NCBI RefSeq assembly: GCF_915403165.1
Contig: NZ_OU659204.1
Coordinates: forward strand, 124,001-188,000
DNA from: Providencia alcalifaciens
GTDB lineage: Bacteria; Pseudomonadota; Gammaproteobacteria; Enterobacterales; Enterobacteriaceae
Length of the DNA: 64,000 nucleotides
Direction: 5' to 3'
Below are positions 27,436-34,256 of this stretch, piece by piece. Made by a program: the position numbers and the translations under genes. Position 1 is the first letter of the stretch. Every line of letters starts with the position of its first letter. The notes beneath the pieces were generated by a model that made no database searches, was not told the origin of the DNA, and was given only the letters and a program-made list of their open reading frames with translations.

Positions 27436-28062
27436 ATGATCTCAAATCTATATCGCTGGTTGCGCCAAGAATATCTCGTCGGTTCACTTTGCTTAGTTGC
27501 AGTATTGCCCGCAGTTGCCAATGATAACCGTTATTTATTCAGACCCACAGATGGCTGGGAGGTTGGTGGCCAACATGGTGTCATTCATGTTTCAGGATCT
27601 TTAACTGAAAACCCATGCGAATTAGCGATGGAATCCAGTAACCAATCGGTATCGTTGGGCAATATTTCATTCAGTGAGCTGAATCATTCTGAACGAACAA
27701 TGCAACCTGTACCATTCAAAATTGAATTGCTAAATTGCTTACAAGTCCAAACTGAGTTGCAAAATTTCCAAACGGGGCAATCAGTGTGGAGTAGCACGCA
27801 ACCCGCTGTTAAAGTTAAATTTTTAGCAGCAAGCGTGCCTGAGAACTCTAACATTATTCGTATTAATGGTGCACATGGTTTTGGATTACAAGTCGCAAAT
27901 TCAGCTGGAAAAATATTGCCAATAGGAAAAGCGAGTAATCCTACGTTAATCTCATCGGGTCAAAATAGCCTAATATATTATGTCTCTGCAATAAGAACAT
28001 CCGGCCCACTTATTCCCGGTGCTTTCTCTGCATTGATTGCATTTGAAATGCTATATGATTAA
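27436..28062 (+). CDS. fimbrial minor subunit, operon 3
   Basis: The 208-residue pilin-like subunit starts at ATG 27436 with GGAGATATC upstream. After the signal region (VAVLPAVAND) comes an insertion of about 25 residues before the donor-strand-like GVIHVSGSLTENPCELAM; the second Cys is in KIELLNCLQVQT and the end is SALIAFEMLYD. It resembles the tip-fibrillum or adaptor subunits (MrpE/F, PapK/E) by position, but I cannot tell which. Confidence 0.85.
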   Translation: MISNLYRWLRQEYLVGSLCLVAVLPAVANDNRYLFRPTDGWEVGGQHGVIHVSGSLTENPCELAMESSNQSVSLGNISFSELNHSERTMQPVPFKIELLNCLQVQTELQNFQTGQSVWSSTQPAVKVKFLAASVPENSNIIRINGAHGFGLQVANSAGKILPIGKASNPTLISSGQNSLIYYVSAIRTSGPLIPGAFSALIAFEMLYD

Positions 28063-28114
28063 TTCCATCGTATTTAAAAATAATGATTGATAAAAGTGAA
28101 TAGGTAATAGCGTA

Positions 28115-29014
28115 ATGCTAAGAAATAAAAACATCTTCTTTATAAAGTCAATTATACTGACTTTATTATTTTTAATTGATTTTAATGTGAGTGCAAATCC
28201 ATTAAATCCAAATAGTATTTATGCTAAAAGTATAAAACATCCATCTGTTGATAATGCATACAATACAATTCCAGAAACAGTAGGGCCTTATTTTTTATAT
28301 ATTCCCGATAATATTAGAAATAGTACCAATCCAGAATGTAATATTAAAGTTATTGTAACAGCTAAGACATCAATAGGTACATTTGAAATGATGGCATCTC
28401 CATCCTCTTATCTTTTAGATGGCTTTAGTAATATATATAATTTAGGCGTCGTGAAGTCGTATACGGTCACACGAAATTCCTCAAAGCATTGCAATGATAC
28501 ACTTCTTGATTTTGGTGTGAAATATGGACGATTTTCCGTTAGATATATAAACGTATTTGCTACCCAAGTCTCTTCGTCGGGTTATGCAGATATGTGTTTG
28601 CGAATATTTGTAAATGAGAAAGAAGTGGGTACAACGTGTTCAAATCATGTTGCAGAAATTCCAGTATTACCTTCTTGCAATGTATTTATGCCATTAACCC
28701 TATCTCATGGTGAAGTTAACGCAAATAATGTGAATGGTAATATTGCTAAAGTTAATGGGGATATCTCATGCACTGGGGACATGAGTGCCACATTTCAATT
28801 TTTACCTAAAAATGAAGTTGATTTATCACAAGGCGTAAAAAGCCACTTGGATGTATGTGTTTCAGGAAAGTGTATGTCGAATAATGTGGTTCAAGCCGAG
28901 ATAAAGAAAAATACCCATTTAGCATTCTCCGTTAACTCCACATTATCTGCATTGGGAAATCCTGAGCCTGGTTCGAGGGTTGGGAATGCCATTCTATCGA
29001 TTGTGATTAATTAA
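28115..29014 (+). CDS. fimbrial tip adhesin, operon 3 (MrpH-like size and layout)
   Basis: The 299-residue secreted protein (signal peptide ending FNVSA) has an N-terminal domain of about 170 residues with cysteines in NPECNIKVIV, SSKHCNDTLL, YADMCLRIF and GTTCSNHV, then a pilin domain from LPSCNVFMPLTLSHGEV to AILSIVIN. Length and arrangement fit MrpH, the zinc-dependent tip adhesin of Proteus Mrp fimbriae (275 residues); I cannot confirm the zinc-binding histidines. Being followed by one more subunit gene, it is not last in the operon, unlike PapG. Confidence 0.75.
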   Translation: MLRNKNIFFIKSIILTLLFLIDFNVSANPLNPNSIYAKSIKHPSVDNAYNTIPETVGPYFLYIPDNIRNSTNPECNIKVIVTAKTSIGTFEMMASPSSYLLDGFSNIYNLGVVKSYTVTRNSSKHCNDTLLDFGVKYGRFSVRYINVFATQVSSSGYADMCLRIFVNEKEVGTTCSNHVAEIPVLPSCNVFMPLTLSHGEVNANNVNGNIAKVNGDISCTGDMSATFQFLPKNEVDLSQGVKSHLDVCVSGKCMSNNVVQAEIKKNTHLAFSVNSTLSALGNPEPGSRVGNAILSIVIN

Positions 29015-29055
29015 AACGCAGTTTATTGGCTATAACGATTGGAGTATGAATCGCT

Positions 29056-29586
29056 ATGATGATTTTTATTAAAAGAATAAAAAAAAGATTCTTTTTATTA
29101 TTTACAGTATTTATTAACACGTTGATTATTTTTTTTAGTGGTTTTTGTGTTGCAGCAACGTACTCATTAACGATTAAAGTGGATGTGATTGAAAGTACTT
29201 GTGATATTTATGGTAATGACGGGCCTGGTAACCCTATTGAGGTTTCATTTGGTGAAATGAACTTGAATGGTTTCACCAGCGAAAGGTATACAAGAGATAT
29301 TCATTACGCTATAGACTGCGGTGGTAATACATCGAGTAACCCAAATTTAAAACTCAAGTTTGAGAGTGATATTTCAGATTTTGATGCCACTTTAGTGAAA
29401 ACATCAAATCCAAAATTAGGTTTAAAAATTCAAGCAGATAATAAGTTATTAGCCCCTAATGAGTACCGTAATTTTACCTATTCTAACAAGCCATTACTGA
29501 GCGTATCTCCGGTTTTGAATGAAAAGAAAGAGATCGAGTTTGGGGCATTCACAGCAACAGGAAGGCTCAAGGTGGAATATCAATAA
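29056..29586 (+). CDS. fimbrial minor subunit, operon 3 (last gene)
   Basis: A 176-residue pilin-like protein with an N-terminal hydrophobic signal (FFSGFCVAA), donor strand YSLTIKVDVIESTCDIYGND, second Cys in HYAIDCGGNTSS, and terminal strand FTATGRLKVEYQ. GGAG lies a little upstream of the tandem ATGs (29056/29059). Probably an adaptor or minor subunit near the tip. Operon 3 ends here; no strong terminator was seen in the following 150 bases. Confidence 0.83.
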   Translation: MMIFIKRIKKRFFLLFTVFINTLIIFFSGFCVAATYSLTIKVDVIESTCDIYGNDGPGNPIEVSFGEMNLNGFTSERYTRDIHYAIDCGGNTSSNPNLKLKFESDISDFDATLVKTSNPKLGLKIQADNKLLAPNEYRNFTYSNKPLLSVSPVLNEKKEIEFGAFTATGRLKVEYQ

Positions 29587-29742
29587 TCTCTTTTTTACGT
29601 ATAAAAATAGCCTATGACGTAATGTCACTTGAAGATTGGCGATATGGGAGCTGTCAGAGCCTTTGCTCCCCATTCCCTAGCACTCTCGCTGAAATAACAG
29701 GTATAATCCCTTGAATTTCACTCAACAGGCTTAGATACCAAC

Positions 29743-30282
29743 ATGGCAAAACTCACCTTACAAGAGCAAATGCTCCAAGCGGGACTCGTCACCAGTAAAA
29801 AAATGGCGAAGGTACAGCGCACAGCGAAGAAATCACGAGTACAGGCTAGAGAAGCCAGAGAAGCGGTAGAAGAGAATAAAAAAGCGCAGCTTGAGCGTGA
29901 TAAGCAACTGAATGATCAACAAAAACAAGTGGCACTGACGAAAGAGTATAAAGCTCAGGTAAAGCAGCTGATTGAGATGAACAAAATTGACGTGGCGAAA
30001 GGCAATATCAGCTTTAACTTCACAGATAATAACGTCATCAAGCAAGTGGCCGTTGATAAAACAACGCAAACCCAACTCATCAGCGGTCGCCTCGCTATTG
30101 CACGTTTAGCGACTGACAATCCAGAAGTGAGCTCCTACGCGATTATTCCTGCGAGTGTGGCGGATAAAATCGCTCAGCGTGATGAAAGCAGCATCGTATT
30201 AAATAACGCCTTGAGTCAGGAAGAGCAGGATGAAGACGATCCGTACGCAGATTTTAAAATTCCAGACGATTTAATGTGGTAG
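29743..30282 (+). CDS. yaiL: YaiL family (DUF2058) nucleoprotein/polynucleotide-associated protein
   Basis: The 179-residue product has the same length as E. coli YaiL and matches it along its length: MAKLTLQEQMLQAGLVTSKK, AKKSRVQAREAREAVEENKK, VALTKEYKAQVKQLIEMNKI and the acidic end DEDDPYADFKIPDDLMW. The first 90 residues are a highly charged helix, probably coiled coil. Its biochemical function is not established. It converges on the pseudouridine synthase gene with only 4 bases between stop codons. A decayed partial copy lies at 21114-21400. Confidence 0.95.
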   Translation: MAKLTLQEQMLQAGLVTSKKMAKVQRTAKKSRVQAREAREAVEENKKAQLERDKQLNDQQKQVALTKEYKAQVKQLIEMNKIDVAKGNISFNFTDNNVIKQVAVDKTTQTQLISGRLAIARLATDNPEVSSYAIIPASVADKIAQRDESSIVLNNALSQEEQDEDDPYADFKIPDDLMW

Positions 30283-30286
30283 TTGT

Positions 30287-30985
30287 TTAAAACGGGCTCT
30301 CGCTGCGAGCATGAATGGGTTTTCCAGTTATCGGATGAATTAAATCCAATTCACTGGCGTGCAGCATCAGCCTCGGCGCAGGTTCTATCTCTGCGGGCAG
30401 TAAGCCTCCATACAGATCGCACCCCAAAATAGGATGACCGAAAAGTTGGCTGTGAATGCGCAGCTGATGGGTTCGTCCTGTTTCTGGGATAAACTTCACT
30501 CTCGTCAGTGGCAACCTACGCCCAACGTCTAGCTCACGATAAAACCGCTCAATCACCTGATAATAGGAACGCGCCGGTTTACCGTGAGTCTCACAAATCG
30601 ACATTCGGGGAAACAGCGCCGGGTCTTTGGCAATCGGCGCATCTATCACACCATTATCATTTTTCACATGCCCACATAGTAGTGCGCTGTAGGCTTTAGT
30701 CACGGTTCGTTGACTAAACTGTCGGCATAACTCTGCATTTATGGCTTTATTACGAGCGATAACCATTACACCAGAAGTGCCAAAATCAAGGCGGTGCACG
30801 AGAGTGCATTCAGGGAATAGTTGAACGAGCCGGTAATGTACTGAGTCGAGATTTTGTGGATTCTTGCCCGAGAGACTCAGGAGCCCAGAAGGTTTATTGA
30901 TAATAATAAGGTGCTCATCCTGCTCAATGATTTCAATGTCATCATGGCAAGGGGGCGCAATAAAGGTATCAATAATCGTCGACAT
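30287..30985 (-). CDS. RluA-family pseudouridine synthase
   Basis: The 232-residue protein has the family motifs INKPSGLLSLSGKNP, the catalytic VHRLDFGTSGVMVIA with the aspartate nucleophile at about residue 86, GKPARSYYQVI and the ETGRTHQLRIHS motif. It converts specific uridines in RNA to pseudouridine in the cytoplasm. Size and lack of an S4 domain match RluA itself, which modifies tRNA U32 and 23S rRNA U746, but divergence in the catalytic loop makes the exact target uncertain. The start at 30985 has AACCTGATG upstream, a weak ribosome binding site. Confidence 0.9.
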   Translation of the reverse strand: MSTIIDTFIAPPCHDDIEIIEQDEHLIIINKPSGLLSLSGKNPQNLDSVHYRLVQLFPECTLVHRLDFGTSGVMVIARNKAINAELCRQFSQRTVTKAYSALLCGHVKNDNGVIDAPIAKDPALFPRMSICETHGKPARSYYQVIERFYRELDVGRRLPLTRVKFIPETGRTHQLRIHSQLFGHPILGCDLYGGLLPAEIEPAPRLMLHASELDLIHPITGKPIHARSESPF

Positions 30986-31153
30986 CAGGTTATCTCGATA
31001 AAAAGTGGTTATGGATAATACCCAATTTTGCGTTATCTGACGATGACGTTATGAGTCGATAGGTTAGACTAAAACTAAAGGCGTAGTCTGGGCCAGCATT
31101 GTGTTTTATACTGCACGCAGTGAAATTGAGTCAATAAAGAAGGTGGCATGGCA

Positions 31154-31636
31154 ATGAACGGAACAATCACAACGTGGTTTGAAGATAAAGGTTTTGGATT
31201 TCTCAAAGATGAAAACGGGGATAACCGTTATTTTCATGTGATTAAAGTGTCTAACCCCGATCTGATTAAAAAAGGGGCTGAGGTAACTTTTGAGCCGACC
31301 ACCAATAATAAAGGCTTATCGGCTTTCGCTGTTAAAGTGATCCCTGAAAGTAAATATATCTATATTGCTGGTGAGCGTATTAAGCTGACGGCTATCAAAT
31401 CTTTTCGTATCTATTATGAAGATGTTCCGGCAGATACAGGTATTGATAAAGAAAATACCGTGTTATCGATTGGTGCGCTAATGAATAGCATTAAGCCTAA
31501 AACAAACATCAAGCCGGGAGCGACTCGTGCGCTGAAAAAACTGATCATTGAAACGCAGCATGGGACAACATTAACGTTCTCTGAAGATGAGATTGACGTG
31601 GATGAAACCATGAAGAAGCTTAAAGGCGTTAAATAG
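31154..31636 (+). CDS. cold-shock-domain protein with extra C-terminal domain
   Basis: A 160-residue protein (162 if the ATG at 31148 is used; AAGGTGG is better spaced for 31154). Residues 1-65 form a cold shock domain: GTITTWFEDKGFGFLKDENG with RNP1-like KGFGFL and RNP2-like YFHVI. About 95 further residues, rich in Lys and Ile, end DEDEIDVDETMKKLKGVK-like and match nothing I recognise. It probably binds single-stranded nucleic acid. It stands alone between the rluA-like gene and the ecp locus, with its own terminator. Confidence 0.85.
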   Translation: MNGTITTWFEDKGFGFLKDENGDNRYFHVIKVSNPDLIKKGAEVTFEPTTNNKGLSAFAVKVIPESKYIYIAGERIKLTAIKSFRIYYEDVPADTGIDKENTVLSIGALMNSIKPKTNIKPGATRALKKLIIETQHGTTLTFSEDEIDVDETMKKLKGVK

Positions 31637-31666
31637 TTTTCGACTAAATTAAAAAATCCGCTATTC

Positions 31667-31691
31667 CATTGCCTCTAATGTAGGGGCAATG
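31667..31691 (+). terminator. terminator after the cold-shock-domain gene
   Basis: CATTGCCTCT pairs with AGGGGCAATG (10 pairs including one G-T) around a 5-base loop, followed by CTTTTCC. It lies 30 bases after the stop codon. Confidence 0.65.
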
Positions 31692-32367
31692 CTTTTCCAG
31701 TAGTATCTTCTATACCCTTTCCTAAATTTGAATGAAAAATCAACAAACGATATAAAAAGAGAATATTTTTAATAAGCCATCGCTACATATGAAGCAAGAT
31801 GTATTAATATATGTGTGAACCGCATTCTGATACGTCCAATTTATAGCGCTTTTATGGCATACAATCTGGATTGTAAATATTATGATACGGGTTAGTTGTT
31901 GTTAAGTTGATAATCGAAGTGGAAATTATTGCAGGATAGAGAATTAGGCTGTAGAAATATATTTTTATATTGGTATATTACTCATCTCATGAGTTTTTTA
32001 TTTCGGAAAAAACAATTTAGCTGTTTCAAATTGTAATTTATTGTAATTGAAAATTTATTTTATCTCGTTTTTTTATGTTTTTACTCCTCTCGCGTAAATC
32101 TCATTAAAAAAAAACAAAAAATATATTAAATAAATTGAACAGATATTTATTTAATATATATCAGGTAGTTAATTCTACCTATCATATTAAGTGTACTCAT
32201 GCTTGTTGTATCTTAATAAAGCGCGACGATCAATAAATTGATATTTAATAGGCTGTACCTATCAAAATAATCTCGTTCGATCGGTATAAACGTTTTTACT
32301 CTTATTTTAATATATCTATTATTAATGGAAATTAAATAAATTGTTTCTTTATATTGGAGTGTGGTTA
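31692..32367. other. non-coding region upstream of the ecp-linked regulator
   Basis: No gene was found. The stretch is very AT-rich after about 31920 and carries a perfect 15-bp inverted repeat at 32121-32159 and a 6-bp one (AGGTAG/CTACCT) at 32163-32180. The sequence CTACCTATCA near 32175 recurs as GTACCTATCA near 32255. It must hold the promoter for the regulator at 32368. Confidence 0.6.
32121..32159. repeat. perfect 15-bp inverted repeat upstream of the ecp-linked regulator
   Basis: ATATATTAAATAAAT and its exact complement flank a 9-base spacer (TGAACAGAT). All arm bases are A or T, so chance is more likely than for a GC-rich repeat, but perfect pairing over 15 bases in front of a regulator gene suggests an operator or a cruciform. 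Confidence 0.5.
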
Positions 32368-32685
32368 ATGAAATCTAATATAATTAGTGGCCAGGTGGGA
32401 GCTTTTTTAAGAAAATCACGTAAAGAAAAGAATATGACGGGAAAGCAGTTGGCAAAATTAATAGGAATCAGCCAGCAACAAATATCAAGATATGAAATGG
32501 GAATTACTTCGATTACCTTAGATCAGCTTGATATTTTTTTAAATATTCTAGATAAACGATGGGTCGATGTCATTAAATATGTCGAAAAACATGCTGACTC
32601 TGAAAAAACAATGGGTAATAAAGGAAGTGTGAATAAATATACTTCCTGGGGAAACTACTCAACAAAAACTATAAATAACTGCTAA
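32368..32685 (+). CDS. MrpJ-like HTH (XRE) transcriptional regulator linked to ecp
   Basis: A 105-residue protein with one XRE-type helix-turn-helix, SRKEKNMTGKQLAKLIGISQQQISRYEMG at about residues 16-44, again with the MrpJ-type SQQQISRYE helix. ATG 32368 has GGAG at 8 bases; the open frame upstream to 32341 has no start support. It precedes ecpA by 165 bases on the same strand, where E. coli has the LuxR-type ecpR. It is the natural candidate regulator of the pilus operon here. Confidence 0.88.
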   Translation: MKSNIISGQVGAFLRKSRKEKNMTGKQLAKLIGISQQQISRYEMGITSITLDQLDIFLNILDKRWVDVIKYVEKHADSEKTMGNKGSVNKYTSWGNYSTKTINNC

Positions 32686-32773
32686 TTTCCCCTCTTAAAT
32701 TAGAAATAAAATAATCAGTTAATTCTGGTTATTTTATTAAGCATATTCTCTAGGAAATTCGATTGTTTTTTAT

Positions 32774-32798
32774 AAAACACACAATGAATGTGTTTTTT
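32774..32798 (+). terminator. terminator between the regulator and ecpA
   Basis: AAAACACA pairs with TGTGTTTT around a 7-base loop and runs straight into six Ts. A second, AT-rich 14-pair hairpin (32705-32738) lies nearer the regulator stop. The ecpA promoter should therefore lie at or downstream of 32740, unless there is read-through. Confidence 0.6.
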
Positions 32799-32849
32799 AT
32801 GCTATGCAATTAAATTTTTTCTTCATGGATATTAAATAGAGAGAACAAA

Positions 32850-33458
32850 ATGTTAAATAAAAAAATGGCATCTGTTTTGCTATCAACAATTATTGCTGCT
32901 TCCTTTGCTACAGTTGCTAACGCTGACACTCGTACTGCCCAAGCGACAGCAACGTGGCAAGCAACCGCAATTAAAGATACGACAAGTATGCTGGTTGTTA
33001 CACCATTAAAAAGCTTAACGTTTAACTATGCAGAAGGTCAGAAAAGCTTTAACCAACAAAATGGCGCATTTGATATCGCTATTCAAGGTCAATCAGGTGC
33101 AACAGATTTTAAATTAGCATCAAAAATCATTTCTAACACCTTAGCGAGAACAACAGATGATTCTAAATTAACTGTTGGCGTTAAATGGAATGGTGAAGAT
33201 CTGAATAAAACAACTGACACCGTATTAATCGATACATCAAAAGGCTTAACATCAGGTTTAGATAACTTAGCTGCGGATGGTATCTACAATGGTTCAGAGC
33301 GTGCAACTGACCGTGGTGAGTTCACCTTCGTTATCGCTAGCGCGGAAGCGGCTGGCGCAGCGACAGACTTCAAAGCACTGACCGACGGTTCATGGGATGG
33401 TGATGTTAAAGTTCAGTTCACTGCAACTTGGGATGGTACTTTCACACCAGCGCCTTAA
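32850..33458 (+). CDS. ecpA: common pilus major subunit EcpA
   Basis: The 202-residue protein has a signal peptide cleaved after ATVANA (residue 25) and matches E. coli EcpA (MatB): AQATATWQATAIKDTTSMLV, TPLKSLTFNYAEGQKSFNQQ, AIQGQSGATDFKLASKII, the TDTVLIDTSKG block, and GSWDGDVKVQFTATWDG at the end. EcpA is the shaft subunit of the E. coli common pilus, an alternate (alpha-clade) chaperone-usher fibre used in adhesion to epithelia and in biofilms. It has no cysteines, as usual for this clade. GAGAGA precedes the ATG. Confidence 0.95.
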   Translation: MLNKKMASVLLSTIIAASFATVANADTRTAQATATWQATAIKDTTSMLVVTPLKSLTFNYAEGQKSFNQQNGAFDIAIQGQSGATDFKLASKIISNTLARTTDDSKLTVGVKWNGEDLNKTTDTVLIDTSKGLTSGLDNLAADGIYNGSERATDRGEFTFVIASAEAAGAATDFKALTDGSWDGDVKVQFTATWDGTFTPAP

Positions 33459-33492
33459 TTGATTATTTACGCTTAGTGAATAACTAATTTTC

Positions 33493-33536
33493 ACGATAAA
33501 GATACTATAGGGAAATATTATCTTTATCGTTATCTT
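33493..33536 (+). terminator. attenuator hairpin between ecpA and ecpB
   Basis: A perfect 12-bp stem (ACGATAAAGATA and complement) around a 14-base loop, followed by TATCTTTTTT. It lies 35 bases after ecpA and should reduce transcription into ecpBCDE relative to the shaft subunit gene. Confidence 0.75.
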
Positions 33537-33553
33537 TTTTAAAATTAATAATT

Positions 33554-34237
33554 ATGAAAAAAATAACACTCGCATTAGCTTTATTATCTATTCTTCCACT
33601 AAAAATGAGTTTTGCGGTTAATGTAGGAAATATTACTGAAATTATATCGCCAGATGAAGACTCATTAGCAAAAGAAATTGAAAATACGGTTAATACAGCA
33701 AGACTTGTTAATTTAACTATCGAGAAAATAGACTCGCCACTTGAGAATGGAAAAGTCATTCCAGTCACGGATCCGAACGAAATATTATCAACCCCTGCTA
33801 ATTTAATTTTGCCGGGGCAAGCAAAAGATGTTTTTAAAATTATTTATCAAGGCCCTAAGGACGATAAAGAACGTTATTACCGATTAAATTGGAAAGATGA
33901 CCCTATTGGTGAAAGTGGTGTCACACAAAGTACAAAATCTGCTTCAGCGACAACTTCGGCAACCATTAGCACTATCTTGGTTGTTGCACCAAGAATTGAA
34001 AAATTTAATTACCAATATGCAAACTCCCAAGTTTCCAATATAGGGAATAGTTCATTTCGTGTGGTGGCATCAGGACCGTGTTTACCTGAAAAACAAAAAT
34101 ACAGCGTGGATGGTATTTGTCGTGAACGTTATTACCTCATGCCACATTTAGCTGTGAAATTACAGTTTGTCGATCTTAATAATAAAAAATCTAGCGTAGG
34201 TATTTGGCACAAAGGAGATTTCATTGTCGTCAAATAA
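33554..34237 (+). CDS. ecpB: common pilus chaperone EcpB
   Basis: The 227-residue periplasmic protein (signal peptide ending KMSFA) corresponds to EcpB in length and position. It has the N-terminal IgG-like chaperone domain with ANLILPGQAKDVFKIIYQGP and a second domain ending in a Cys-bounded loop (SGPCLPEKQKYSVDGICRERYY). It guides EcpA and EcpD to the usher. A decayed internal copy of this gene lies at 21401-21818. Confidence 0.9.
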   Translation: MKKITLALALLSILPLKMSFAVNVGNITEIISPDEDSLAKEIENTVNTARLVNLTIEKIDSPLENGKVIPVTDPNEILSTPANLILPGQAKDVFKIIYQGPKDDKERYYRLNWKDDPIGESGVTQSTKSASATTSATISTILVVAPRIEKFNYQYANSQVSNIGNSSFRVVASGPCLPEKQKYSVDGICRERYYLMPHLAVKLQFVDLNNKKSSVGIWHKGDFIVVK

Positions 34238-34256
34238 TTAATAACGGACTTTAATC

